Part shown: in pieces, positions 53,973-64,000 of the stretch
How positions within the stretch are numbered: the stretch's first letter is position 1
How the letters are laid out: every line of letters begins with the position of its first letter
From: Phanerochaete sordida
Lineage: Eukaryota; Basidiomycota; Agaricomycetes; Polyporales; Phanerochaetaceae
Reading direction: 5' to 3'
Length of the DNA stretch: 64,000 bases
Assembly: GCA_019973155.2 (NCBI GenBank)
Contig: BPQB01000002.1
Span: 248,001-312,000, forward strand
Program-made: the position numbers and the translations under genes
The notes under the pieces: generated by a model
What the model was told of the DNA's origin: nothing
Seen by the model: the letters and a program-made list of their open reading frames with translations, nothing else
Database searches by the model: none

Positions 53973-55584
53973 CTAGCTGGCCCACGTGCGTCCCACCCGG
54001 CGCCCCTGCTCGATACAGTCCCCTACGCTGACGCCGCCCACACCGGCACCAACGAGCTCGAGGCGGCCTCCCCACTCCCGCCGTGCCGCATCACGCAGTT
54101 CCTTCATACGTTGTACGTGCCCGACGGTGGGCGTGGGTATGCAGCCGCGCATGGTGTTCGCGGCGAAGTAGACGGGAGCGGGCAGCGGGTGCGGCGGCGC
54201 GAGGTGTTGTGTGAGGTGGGCGAGGACGGAGGCCTGCGTGACGGGCGCGCTGGACGGCTCTGCACGGATCATCATGGTGAGCTTCGTGAAGCGCGGCGCA
54301 TCCGCGGAGGGGTATTCGTCTTGCGCGCTGAGCGAGCAGGAATCGAAGACCGTACCAAGAACACTGGCGTTCCAGTCCTTGTCGCGGGGAATGAGGTAAC
54401 CAAAGCCATCAGGGTGAATGGGCTGGCCGGGTGCAGTGGGCGGGAAGACGAGGTTGACGACGGTCACAGAGGAGGTCGGGTTCGCCAACAGGTGTGGTAG
54501 TGAGGGCAGCGAGGAACGTTCTATCAGGGTATGCAGAGCTGGAAGTGGTATTGCGGAGACGATGTGCGATGCAGATATGGCTATGCCGGAACGCATTTGT
54601 ATCTGGTGGGAAGGCGAGGATTAAATATAGACACTGCGGTCTGCTCCAGGTCTGAACTCACGGTGACATCGCCATGTGCAGCACGCTGGATAGCGTCTAC
54701 TCTGTCGTTGACAATCTCGACATTCTGTTGGCCGAGTAGCGCTTGCCGCAGCGCATTCGGCAGAACTGCCATGCCTGACTTGAACGAGTAGACACTGGCA
54801 GCTTTCATGATGCTTGGTACGCCGCCGAGGTCATAGTCGCTGGTCTCCGACCCGGAAGCTCGCCGTTTTGACATACCGGACAACATGCCCCGGACTATGC
54901 TTCCTCGGCCATCCTTTGCGAGATCCCACAGCGAAGGAAAGGCCGCACGGACGCTCAGCAGCTTGGAGTCCGCCGCATATATGCCGTGAACCAGAGCGCT
55001 GCCTAGTATTCGCGCGAGCTCGGGGCCCAGCCTCGCAGAGAGGAAATCGTGCAACGATTCGTCGCCGTCCTCCGCAGCAAGCAGGGGCGCGTCTGGGTAG
55101 CCTCGTAGCGGCTCGCGTGCACCCGCCCAGGCGATGGCGCGCCCGAGCGGCGTGGCGAACAGGCTGGCGAGGGACGACGGGAGCGCGGTGAGGCCACGAG
55201 TCCCGGGAATGTGGAGAAAACGTGTCCGCGCAGCAGCAGCCGTTTTCGGCACAATGAGGAGGGCCTGTTGCAGGTTCAGGAGGTTTATCTGGGCTTCTAT
55301 CGGTCAACACGGGTCCGGCCACGCCAGAGTATGCAACGTACCAGTTCGAGGACGGCTTTGCCGTTGGGCCGCAGGGTCCTCGGGCCTCTTTCGAGCAACA
55401 TCCTCGCTTCGTTCCCCTTATCATCCTTCACGTGCACACGCTCGTTGTCGACCCATCCGCCCAGTCGCGGGGACTGCTCTAGCAGGGTGATCTTGGCTGC
55501 GGGGAAGCGTCGCGCCAGATGGAACGCGGAGGACAGTCCAGACAGGCCGCCTCCGATGACAGATATGCGTGTCGGAGCAGACAT
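53973..55584 (-). CDS. HEM14: Protoporphyrinogen oxidase (haem biosynthesis)
   Basis: Oxygen-dependent oxidation of protoporphyrinogen IX to protoporphyrin IX, the penultimate step of haem synthesis, normally on the outer face of the mitochondrial inner membrane. About 500 residues in several exons; the start is MSAPTRISVIGGGLSGLSSA at 55584 and the stop TAG is at 53973-53975. The N-terminus carries the dinucleotide-binding GxGxxG motif of the FAD site (VIGGGLSGL) and the following acidic residue in ITLLEQSPRLGGW. Next is LERGPRTLRPNGKAVLEL, a PPOX signature. Later come LARILGSALVHGIYAADSKL, SDYDLGGVPSIMKAASVYSF and GMAVLPNALRQALL. Near the C-terminus are GAGVGGVSVGDCIEQGRRVG, closing the FAD pocket. 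The frame is open upstream, so a longer mitochondrial presequence is possible. It is divergent from the SET gene at 56021. Confidence 0.93.
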
Positions 55585-56020
55585 CCGTGGTGTTGTCAGG
55601 AGACAGGCTACCGTCGTGGCATGGGAGGGGGACGGAGAGCAGGACGTTGCTCGCGGTTGAGCCTTCCCAGACTCCCAGAGCCGTGGCTGCCGTTCCTGTC
55701 CCAATGCGGCTGCGATTTTCACACGTACTTCGTGCCTTCGCCAGACGGCCTGGACGGAAATGCACTTGCATCGCTGCTCGTTTAGCGGCACAATTACCTC
55801 GGAGAACGCATCAGGGCGGGACCATGGCCTCGCCATGGCTGCATGCCTCCGACACAATATACCACATCGATAGCGGTCGAAGCATGCAAAGCGTGCACCA
55901 ACCTCGTGTACAACGAGGTCAGGGATATAAGCTCGGCGCGCCCTTCCATTCATTGCAAAGTTCAGCGGTATCGCCCTGAAGGTACGGCATAGCAGCCTCG
56001 AGGAACCCATCTTAGACACC
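55585..56020. promoter_or_regulatory. Shared divergent promoter, oxidase and SET gene
   Basis: About 435 bp between two start codons in opposite directions. The oxidase frame is open through it, but the sequence does not look conserved. No clear TATA box. Confidence 0.45.
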
Positions 56021-57044
56021 ATGTATCTCGGTGAGTCCCACCGGCGCACAGCTAGGCACACGCTCACGGACCTCTCGCCGACGGCAGACGACCTCTACAT
56101 CACAGACGTCCCGGGAAAAGGCAAGGGCATCATCGCGCTGCGCTACTTCCAACGAGGCGAGACCGTGCTCGCCGAGCCGCCGCTCTTCACGCAGGGCCTT
56201 GTGCGCAGCGCCGCCTCCGTGCGCGCCGCGCTCGCACAGTGCCCGCCCGAGGCGCAGCACGCCTTCTGGGAATTACACAATTGCCACCCCGCGCGCGGCA
56301 GTGCGCTCGGCACGTTCGAGACGAACGTCCTCCCGTGCGGCGCGAACGATGCGCACGGCCGCGTCGCGCCCCGCGGCGGGGTCTTCGCGACCGCCGCGCG
56401 CCTCAACCACGGATGCGCGCCGAACGTGAACAACGCGTGGGACGCCGCACGGGGCGTGCTCGTGCTCCGTGCGCTGCGCGACATTGCGGCGGGCGAGGAG
56501 CTGACGCTCGGCTACGGCGCGCTCCTCGCCCGCCGCGAAGACCGCCGTGCAGAGCTGCGCGCGAAGTTCGGGTTCGAGTGTGCGTGCGAGGTGTGCGTGC
56601 TCGAGGGGAAGGCGCGCGCGGCGAGCGACGCACGGCGGGAGTGTCTCGCGGCGCTGTACGGCGCCCATCTGCAGGGGGCGTACGGAGATCCCTTCGACGG
56701 CGTGGGAGAGGTGCGTCTGCGGCCTACAGTGACATACGCGTGCTCACAGGGCTCCGCAGGCGGCGCTGGCGCTGCGCCTGCTACGCGAAGAGGGCCTGCC
56801 GGTGTACGAGTCGTCGTTCTGCTACAGCGGCTTCCACTGCTGCGCCGCCGTATCCGACTACGTCAGCGCAAAAGCGTGGGCGGTGAAAGCGTTCGAGGCA
56901 TCCCGCGCAGCCTTCGGCGAGGAACATGCCAGCTACTGGAAGGGACTCGTCGCGAACCCAAACTCGTACGCGGATGCTGGGAGCCTAGGCAGGCGAACCT
57001 TGGCGGGGCCGGATTCGCCGCTGTGGAGTGTACTGGGCTTCTAG
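56021..57044 (+). CDS. SET-domain protein, paralogue 1
   Basis: About 305-320 residues. The ATG at 56021 is followed 10 nt later by a GTGAGT donor; a 57 nt in-frame intron (to CGACGGCAG near 56087) gives MYLDDLYITDVPGKGKGIIA. The SET core follows: VPGKGKGIIALRYFQRGETV, EPPLFTQG, AARLNHGCAPNVNNAW (the NH-C-PN core of SET), then LRALRDIAAGEELTLGYGAL (the G-E-E-L and Tyr block), and the post-SET cysteines FECACEVCVLEG. A second intron near 56710-56758 leads to a helical C-terminus (ESSFCYSGFHCCAAVSDYVS). The size and the lack of a MYND finger match the Agaricomycete TPR/MYND-less SET family; targets are unknown. A sibling gene lies convergently at 57348-58525. Confidence 0.85.
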
Positions 57045-57347
57045 GAACGCACTGTGACCGCATGTGCGTCTTCAGCTCTGCGCCAGTCGAGGCGTCTTAT
57101 CGAACCTATCGCGCCGGCGAGTGGCGCGCTCTAGGCAGCTGTCCTCTGTCGCCGCCGGACAGAGCAATCGAACCCAGTAGATCGAGAGCCAAGGAGTTAA
57201 TATTTACTTAAGATAGAACATATCAGCATGATTGGTAAAAGTAGCATGTACACACGTTGCATGGAACCCAATCTCTAGATAGACTGAAACATCCCACCCT
57301 GAAAAGCGTCTACGGTCAACAGCACAAACAAGAAAACTGGTATTCCG
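57045..57347. other. Short spacer between the convergent SET genes
   Basis: About 300 bp of 3' flanks. AT-richer than the coding DNA; nothing else seen. Confidence 0.5.
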
Positions 57348-58525
57348 TCAATCTGGGCCCGACAGCGTCGCCTTTGGTAGCGCAGCAGCCAGGGTGTGTG
57401 AACGTGGGTTGGCCCAGTACACCTTGAACATGCGTGCGGCCGTGCTGTCCGGCCCAGACGTGATGCAGGACACTTCCCATGCCTTTCGTATCCAGGCCTT
57501 CGCGTTCACGAAGTCTGACACCTGCAAGGGAAACGGATCAGCGCCCTGTCGCCACAAGCTACCGGCGGGGGTAACGTACAAGCACACAGAACTGGAAGGC
57601 ATCGTAGCAGAACGAGGCCTCGTAGTGAATGAGCGACTCTTCCTTCAGCATCCGCAGCGCCAGCTTGATCTGCAGGCTGGTGTTTCAGCGGCGGCAGGCG
57701 CAGAAGGTTTGTGATACACACCTTGCGAATGCCCAGGGTCGGCTCCTTCGCGCACCGCCCGACCTCGTCGAACAGCCGCAGGATGGACGTCCGCCGTCGG
57801 TCGCTCTCCGCTAGCTCCTCGCCCTCGAGTCTGCATGCGTCACAAATGCACTCGAATCCAAACTCCCGTAGCAGGACGCGCTTGCGCTCGTCTTGGGTCG
57901 TGAGCACGTCGCAGTAGTTGAAGCACAGTTCTTCGCCTTCTTGCACGTCGCGCAGCGTGCGGAAGACCATCACGTTGCGGATCTCGTCCCACGATTTGCT
58001 CACGTTCGGCGTGCAGGACGAGTTGAAGCGCGAGGCGAGCAGGAAGATACCGGCGAGGTCACCGGTGGGTTGTGGCATCGCCTTGGGGTGTGTCCCATTG
58101 CCGAGGAGGAGGAAGTTGGTTTCCCATATGGCGAGCGCAGGGAGGAGCTTGCGATACGAGTTGGCGAGGGTAAAGTACTGGCGTTGTTCGTCCCTAGTGC
58201 ACTTGGCGAGTGCGCCAAGGATCTGAGAGTTGGTTGGGGAAGGATTGAGGGTGAACAGAGGGGGCTCGGAGAAGAGGAACTCCCCCCGCTTGACGGTCCG
58301 TGCGGCAACGATAGCTCTGCCCTTGCCTGGCACGTCCTGGACGAAGAAGGTCTCTTCCTGCTCCTCTATGCTCGCTGCGAACTTTACTACATGCGAGATG
58401 GACATGATAGTGCTGTTCAACGCACCAGCGGGAGTAGTCGAGGGGGTCATCGAGGGCGTGCTGGTGGCGGTGAGGGAGAGGAACGAGGCATTGCCGGACA
58501 AGAAGTTCTTAGAGGCGGTGGTCAT
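57348..58525 (-). CDS. SET-domain protein, paralogue 2
   Basis: About 340 residues in four exons, from MTTASKNFLSGNASFLSLTA at 58525 (a GTG farther upstream is not a start) to the stop at 57348-57350. After a Ser/Thr-rich N-terminus the SET core runs VQDVPGKGRAIVAARTVKRG, EPPLFTLNPSPTNSQILGAL, LLASRFNSSCTPNVSKSWDE, FRTLRDVQEGEELCFNYCDV and the post-SET cysteines FECICDACRLEGEELAE. The position equivalent to the usual NHS reads NSS, so the His is missing here, whereas paralogue 1 has NHG; the Tyr block (FNYCD) is intact. The last exons (LALRMLKEESLIHYEASFCY, VSDFVNAKAWIRKAWEVSCI) align with the C-terminus of paralogue 1. This tail-to-tail pair looks like an inverted tandem duplication. Confidence 0.85.
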
Positions 58526-59253
58526 GGATGGAAGCCAAGAAGGACAAGTGCACTGAGGGGTTATTATCACACGTGCTGACGTTAGGGACCATGTTCCATC
58601 TTGGTGGGTGGGCTGGAACTCTCCGCATGTCAGGATAAGGCATCCAAGGGCACGGAATCTTCAGGGCCTGGGAGGCGTGGGACCCGCGGCCGAAGGATAG
58701 CAGCGTTCGACGCTGGCAGGGCACTTCTGCAAGCGGAGAATTGCGAGTGAGACCTGTGCGCTCCGTTGTCGCGAGGGCGGGAACGTGCATAGCCCCAAGC
58801 CGACGTCACAGGAGATTGTTAGAGACTGACAGGAGCGCAGCTGAGCTCCGGATGCAGGGGCGGCCGACGAAGCACACATAAGCCAGGAAGCATGGAGAAC
58901 CTGAAGCCAGCGTGGTATCGTCCGCGAGAGCGCATGGTGTAGCCCGGCCGTTTTTCGACATCAGAGGGACGAGAAATACGCAGTGAATATCGCCAAAAAT
59001 CGCCGGAAAGTTGAGCTCATAAAGCTGCGCAATAGGAAGTAGAGGCGATATCGCAGAGACGAGAGATGAGATGGAGGAGACAGCGTAGAAACCATCGGCC
59101 ACATCGTCGCCGTGCCAGAGAGGCTTGCCAAACGCGGCGGTACTGTTCCCACGATCATTTCAGCAGCTCGAGCGCGCGCAACTGAGCTGTTCAAGCTTCA
59201 AGTCGCGCACGCCCTGCACATCGTCCACGACATCGAGCTCGACGTTAACAACT
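58526..59253. other. Divergent promoter region, SET paralogue 2 and SRRM1-like gene
   Basis: About 730 bp. Two minus-strand frames near 58806-59194 have mixed hydrophobic composition, but neither has splice support or a known motif. No TATA box clear enough to name. Confidence 0.45.
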
Positions 59254-60886
59254 ATGGCCGACGCTGGTGAGCACCCCGTGATATTGACACTGTGAAAATG
59301 ATGCTGAGTTACCCTCTAGGATTTTTCAAAGGAACGTCCGCTGACCAGGACCGTCGATTCTCTGACAAGGATCTCAAACTCCTCAAGTCTGGCAAGTTTC
59401 CTGCAGAGTTCGAGAAAAAGGTATGTTCTCGTGTCGTGTTGTTGTATCCAGCATCTCATGCACACCAGGTTGACACGCGCAAAGTCAACATGACAGTGCT
59501 TCGACCGTGGATTGTGAACCAAATCGTCAAAGCGTTAGGATTCGAAGATGAGCTGTTGATCGAGTACACTATAGGGCTACTGGAGGAACCGGTACGTCCA
59601 TATCGTCCAAATCAGCCAGGACACGCAGCTCACTCGGCTCCAGAACCCTGATCCTAAGAAAATGCAAATATACCTCACTGGCTTTCTTGAGGACGCTGCC
59701 GTCCCTTTCATGACTGAGCTGTGGAAACTACTTCTCGAGGCACAAGAGTCGGAAGCTGGCGTGCCGAAGTCCATGGTTGAAGCAAAGAAGGAAGAAATGC
59801 GCCGAAACAGAGAAAATGACACGCGTGCCCTCGAGGAACGAGACCGCCGGTCACGCCTCGACGAGATACGCAACAACGATCCCGGACGTGGACGTGGACG
59901 TGGGCGAGGGAGAGGCCGTGGCAGAGGCGGTTTCGACGACAGGGCACCGCGCGGCAGAGACAGCGGCTGGGGCGGCCGAGGCGGCGGAGTACGTATATCA
60001 TTGCTGCATATATGCGTAGTATCTCTAACACACGATCCAGCGACCTCCTCCGCCCCGCCGACGCTCGCCTTCACGGTCACCGCGGAGAAGATCGCTCAGC
60101 CCTACACACAGCACATCTAGCTCAAGATCGTCCGGTCCTCCCCGCCGCTTCCGCTCGCGTTCGCCACCACCGCACCGCTCCCTGTCACGCACGCCTCCAC
60201 GGCGCGACCGCGCCAGAGACTCGCGCACCCCGCCGCCCCGCCGCGGACCTTCCCCCTCCCGCTCGCCGCCCCGCCGCAGACGCCGGTCGCCGTCATACTC
60301 GCCACCACGAGATAGACGTCCGCGCGACAGCCGCAGCCCGCCACCGCGCCGCCGGCGCCCGTCTCCCAGTCGCTCCCGGTCGCCGTCGCGTTCGCGCTCG
60401 CCGCCGTACCGTGGGTATGGGCGTCGCCGTAGTCCCAGCCGGAATCGCTCGCCGCCCCGGCGCAGGCGCAGGTTGAGCCCGAGCCGCAGCCGCAGTCGCT
60501 CGCCGCCACGACGCGGTGGGCCCGAGCGGCGGCGCGGCGGGCGCAGCAGGAGCAGAAGCACGGAGCGCAGCAGGACGATGAGCGACGTGCCGCGGCGTGG
60601 CGCCGACGAGAAGATGGATGTCGAACGCAAGAGCCCCGAGCTCAAGATCCGCGGCCAGGCTGACGCGGAGAAGCGGAAGGACAAGGGAGAGGACCCGGTG
60701 AAAGATGAGGTGCGTTGAACAGGTATGTTCACATCGCGGCGTCGTCTGATACCGTCTCTGAAGGCCGTCGAAGACGCAGATGAGCTGGCAAGACGTGAAA
60801 GTGAGCTGAAGGAAAGAGCGCTACGCAATAAGGTCGTGCGGACCAGGAAGGCCAGCTCCTCGGCTGTGCAGAGCGAGTCTAAATGA
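59254..60886 (+). CDS. PWI-domain splicing factor, SRRM1/SRm160-like
   Basis: Splicing coactivator of roughly 430 residues. The ATG at 59254 gives a four-codon first exon (MADAG) followed by a GTGAGC intron. The PWI domain then reads FFKGTSADQDRRFSDKDLKL, LKSGKFPAEFEKKVDTRKVN, MTVLRPWIVNQIVKALGFED (the PWI core), ELLIEYTIGLLEEP and MQIYLTGFLEDAAVPFMTEL; this fold binds nucleic acid. After a charged helix (EAKKEEMRRNRENDTRALEE) there is an RG-rich box (GRGRGRGRGRGRGG) and a long Arg/Ser domain (RSPSRSPRRRSLSP-type repeats, 60050-60590) typical of SR-related proteins. The last exon, after an intron near 60712-60765, is AVEDADELARRESELKERAL and ends VQSESK with TGA at 60884-60886. It should act in spliceosomes and exon-junction contacts in the nucleus. 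Confidence 0.93.
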
Positions 60887-61911
60887 TCCTGGCAGCGGCG
60901 AGTGCTCACTTCCCGAATTCTTCTCGCAGCAGACTGCCTACTCAAATCTCCCCGCTTAGCTAAAACTCTGACGTCTTGTCCCTTTTGCCCTCGCTATGTG
61001 CCCCCTTCATGTACCGTCGAGGTTTTCTGTTCTAAATTTATGCTCACAGACGATCTAATAAAATGCTCGTTTGACTGGAACAGGTGGCGACACAGCCTGA
61101 CGTCCGTCACTTGTCAGCCTGAATCTGCGCGAGAACGTCGGTTTCAGGTTGTATGGTTACCACCTGTGCCGCTCTACAACGAAGACATTGACTGGACTTC
61201 CCGCTCCAGCGTGTTTACAGCTATCGGCAATTTCAGCGACTACCTCGCAAGATCCCCACCAAATTTAGTTCTTCTTCAGCACCGCCTTGTCTGATTACGA
61301 TTGATAGTGCATTGGACTGTGAAAGGTAGTATCGGTTCAGTGGAAGGCAAGGGGCATCGTCAGTCGGACCTGGCGAGCCCCGCGGTCGCCGACACTGTGA
61401 CCTCACATCTTCCCCGCACTGCTCAATTGCCCTCTGCAGTCGAACAGCGCGGGGATGATAGCAGTATCGTGATCACCATCGCCAGGGACAGGGCGGCGGT
61501 ACGAACTCGGATAATGCGCGGTGCAAGAGCTGTTGATTTTCTGCCGAACATTCACTGCGCCTCGCTTCTGAGGGACGCTAGCGTAGGCATGACCTCACCG
61601 CGCACGCCGTTCTGCGAGCAGACGAAGCCCCATGGACCCTCCGGAACCTGCAGTTTTTCCAGGAATTAGCCCGTCCTGCCAAGCAGCCGCGGCGCGACGC
61701 CAAGGAAGAAGCGCGGATGAATAGCCGTGTGGCCCGCGCCGCCGCTCGCCTGCCCGGATGCGCGCCGCACGCACACTTGACCGGTATGTCGAGAGATACC
61801 TCGGAGACGGCTGGGTTATTTCTGACGCAGCGGCTGCACATAAAAGCAGAGGAGTTGAAGCGAACCTGGTTTTGCTCCCCAGGCCAGACGCATCCCAACC
61901 CGTCCGACAAA
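60887..61911. other. Gene-free region, promoter of the AA9 gene
   Basis: About 1 kb with no supported gene. The right end has the TATA box of the monooxygenase gene. Confidence 0.5.
61839..61846 (+). promoter_or_regulatory. TATA-like box of the AA9 gene
   Basis: CATAAAAG about 70 bp before the ATG, at a usual spacing for a strongly inducible cellulase-type gene. Confidence 0.55.
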
Positions 61912-63305
61912 ATGCGTCTCTCTATCGCTTTCGCCGCCTCGCTCATCGCTGGCGCGGCTGCCCACGCCACCTTCCAGGAGCTCTGGGTCAACGGCGTCGA
62001 CCAAGGTGCGCCGTTTCGCCTGACATCTACTTAAAAGTGTAACTGACTTCTGCTGCAGGAAACTTCTGCGTCCGTCTGCCGCAGTCGAACTCACCCGTCA
62101 CTAGCGTGACCAGCACTGTGAGTTCTAATTTCGTGTTCGTCGTTAGCGACCTAGGCATAACCTTTGCTCTCAGGACATTGCTTGCAATGCCAATGCAAGC
62201 CCCGCCGCCGGGCTGTGCTCCATCAACCGTACGTGCATGATATATGTTTGCGAAGACCACCTTGCTAAATCGCCGATAACGCAATAGCCGGCGACCAGGT
62301 CACCGTCGAGATGCACCAACAGCCAAACGACCGTTCCTGCGCAAACGAGGCCATCGGTGTAAGTCATGCATTCGTTCGTATACCGGAGCAGTAGTTCTCA
62401 TGAGCGTGGTAGGGAGACCACTGGGGACCGATTAACATCTACATGGCCAAGGTTACGGACGCCACCTCTGCGGTCGGTTCGGATGCCAGCTGGTTCAAGG
62501 TCGACGAGATGGGTCTTCCGTCGAGCAGCCCCGACTACTGGGCCACCGAAGTCCTGAACGACAACTGCGGTCACTTCACCTTCACCGTCCCGAGCAACAT
62601 TGCTCCAGGAAACTACCTGATCCGTGCTGAGGTCATCGGTGGGTACACATGTCTGTGTATCGAGGACCATCGCAGCTGACACCATTACAGCTCTCCACGT
62701 CGCGAGCAGTGTGGGCGGCGCCCAGTTCTACATGTCCTGCTACCAGGTCAACGTCGGCGGCTCGGGCACTGCTGCCCCACCCACCGTCAAGTTCCCGGGT
62801 GCCTACAGCGCGAGCGACCCGGGCATCCTCATCAACATCTACACCCAGCTCAACACCTACAACAGTAAGTCGCTCGACTTGCCGGGCACCGCCGCCTTCT
62901 GACAACGGTGCGTAGTCCCCGGACCGTCTCCCTTCGCCATGGCCTCGCCCAGCGTTGCGACGACTGCCTACCCAACGACCGCGACCTGGAACACCGCGCT
63001 CCAGCCCTCGACTGTCCCGACGACCGCGCCCGGCGGCGTCTCAAAGCCCACCGCTCCCCCGAGCTCCGTCACCTCCGCCAGCGGCACCGGCGGCCACCCG
63101 TCGAGCGCTTCGAGCACCCCCGCGAGTGCGCCCACCGGTACTCTTGCACAGCAGTACGGCCAGTGCGGCGGCACTGGCTGGACCGGCCCGACCGCGTGTG
63201 TCGCGCCCTTCACCTGCACTGTCCTCAACCGTAAGTGTGGACTCTCATTTGCTCAAAACCATAGGCTCACGAACTGTCGCAGCCTACTACTCTCAGTGCA
63301 CGTGA
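61912..63305 (+). CDS. AA9 lytic polysaccharide monooxygenase with CBM1
   Basis: Secreted copper enzyme that oxidatively cuts cellulose or hemicellulose. A signal peptide (MRLSIAFAASLIAGAAA) is followed by the mature N-terminal His (HATFQELWVNG, codon 61963-61965), half of the copper-binding histidine brace. The second brace His is in IGGDHWGPINIYMAKVTD (62419-62421), and the axial Tyr is in GAQFYMSCYQVNVGG. Cysteines for the usual disulfides are present (FCVRL, DIACNAN, SCANEA, NDNCGHF, MSCYQV). A Ser/Thr/Pro-rich linker from about 62930 leads to a C-terminal CBM1: QQYGQCGGTGWTGPTACVAP, then FTCTVLN, intron, AYYSQCT, with the aromatic residues and four Cys of a cellulose-binding knottin. There are about seven short introns; TGA at 63303-63305. 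Expected to work with secreted cellobiose dehydrogenase and cellulases during plant cell-wall decay. Confidence 0.96.
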
Positions 63306-63576
63306 GCGGCAAAGGTCCTTTGGCCCGCCCTCTGGGCGTATGCCCCTCGCATGCTCTCCGGTCTATGCTCGTCGATTTAGTAGCGTTCGTCTTCATTGCC
63401 GCCAAAATGATATCGGCATTTTCCATCATCCTAGTTGCATTGAGATCGAGTTGAGATTCATATGAGGTCTACGACAGTTCTTGAAAGGTATTAAGGTATA
63501 CTCTAGTGAAAGAGAACGGAGAATGATCTATTTTGTCCAATCTGTCCAAGATAGCAGGGTATTTTGCTAAACAGCC
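63306..63576. other. Convergent intergenic spacer
   Basis: 3' flanks of the AA9 gene and the MYND gene, AT-richer than the neighbours; nothing else seen. Confidence 0.5.
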
Positions 63577-64000
63577 TTACGCCACGGGCTGGCGTTGGCA
63601 CCTGTCCTTGTGTCCACCGTTTTCCCAGGCGCTATCAAATATGCCATGAGCGCGACGACACATACGACAACGTCCACACCAAACTCACCCTTTTTGGCAT
63701 TTTGAGCTGCAGTACGCGACGGTCCAGCAGCCCTTGCAGATCCTCAGGCGATGTGCCGGTTTGTGAACGCTGCACAAACACGAAGCCCAACCGCACCGTT
63801 CCAAGGGCTCGAAGGGGGATACCTGTTCATCGCTCTGGTCATCCAGCGGAGGGAACAGATGTCCAAGCGTGCGCCACTGCCCCAGAAATATCCGCCAATG
63901 CCGATCCAGGTCCTGCATACGCAAGGTCGCGGCTTCCTCCAGGGAAGATAGCCACGCAGCGCGAGTGTGGCGACGTATGGCCAGCAGCTTTGCGCCGTCC
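63577..64000 (-). CDS. MYND zinc-finger protein, C-terminal part (5' end beyond right edge)
   Basis: The minus-strand frame is open from base 64000, so the N-terminus lies outside the window. The visible part begins DGAKLLAIRRHTRAAWLSSL and contains a helical segment ending RWRTLGHLF-type sequence. A MYND finger follows: CGWASCLC, RICKGCWTVAYCSSKCQK, then a GTGAGT intron near 63695-63640 and AWENGGHKDRCQRQ, which supplies the last His and Cys (H-x3-C). The stop TAA is at 63577-63579, so the finger is at the very C-terminus. Fungal genomes have many MYND-only proteins, and the usual role of the finger is binding Pro-rich peptides. The finger itself is complete; the overall function is unknown. 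Confidence 0.8.

Noticed and set aside
58806..59194. Two minus-strand frames upstream of the SRRM1-like gene
   Set aside because: Mixed hydrophobic composition but no intron signals or family motif, and they lie in a divergent promoter.
60025..60945. 306-codon Arg/Ser-rich minus-strand frame
   Set aside because: Reverse complement of the Arg/Ser domain of the SRRM1-like gene; simple repeats of this type stay open on both strands.

Overview
This is nuclear DNA from a filamentous basidiomycete, most likely an Agaricomycete wood or litter decayer (a polypore would fit). The evidence is GC-rich coding sequence, genes cut by many 45-70 nt GT-AG introns, closely packed genes on both strands, an AA9 cellulose-oxidising enzyme with a fungal cellulose-binding tail, and several families typical of Agaricomycetes (a seven-helix membrane protein, an EF-hand/zinc-finger protein with a four-helix-bundle-like N-terminus, SET proteins). 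There are no operons, ribosomal RNA genes or recognisable tRNA genes. All gene models are hand-spliced from the sequence, so outer limits are firmer than individual introns.

Layout. 1-3.6 kb: 3' part of a large low-complexity gene (minus) that runs off the left edge. 4.3-10.4 kb: a DDX60/Ski2-type RNA helicase (minus), head to head with a small DUF1770-like gene (plus). 11.8-13.3 kb: an iron/2-oxoglutarate oxygenase. 13.6-15.7 kb: two hypothetical genes (minus). 16.7-21.5 kb: a large helical-bundle/EF-hand/zinc-finger protein. 21.9-24.6 kb: Polo-like kinase. 25.1-25.3 kb: a tiny membrane protein.

26.7-37.2 kb is the unusual part. Two inverted copies of a roughly 0.9 kb promoter-plus-gene segment (26.7-27.6 and 36.3-37.2 kb) bracket 8.7 kb. 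Inside lies a complete 3.2 kb DNA transposon (27943-31143) with nearly identical 268/273 bp terminal inverted repeats and a perfect 9 bp target duplication, as in Mutator-like elements, but with no transposase I can recognise. Next to it are an SH3-PX-BAR sorting-nexin-like gene and an aldo-keto reductase.

37.8-45 kb: an F-box-like protein, a small beta-rich protein, a parvulin prolyl isomerase and a single-helix membrane protein, separated by larger gene-poor gaps. 45.3-49.5 kb: a SANT-domain co-repressor of the Snt1/NCoR type. 49.5-52.3 kb: gene-poor. 52.3-61 kb: a seven-helix membrane protein, protoporphyrinogen oxidase (haem synthesis), two convergent SET-domain paralogues and the SRRM1-type splicing factor. 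61.9-63.3 kb: AA9 monooxygenase with CBM1. 63.6 kb to the right edge: the C-terminal end of a MYND-finger protein.

Most genes are unrelated housekeeping functions: RNA metabolism (DDX60-like helicase, SRRM1), chromatin (Snt1-like, SET pair), cell cycle (Polo), trafficking (sorting nexin), haem synthesis and plant cell-wall attack (AA9). Points worth a second look are the nested inverted-repeat/transposon structure, a 21 bp tandem coding repeat that reiterates a GC-type 5' splice site, the helical-bundle/EF-hand/zinc-finger fusion, and the tail-to-tail SET pair.
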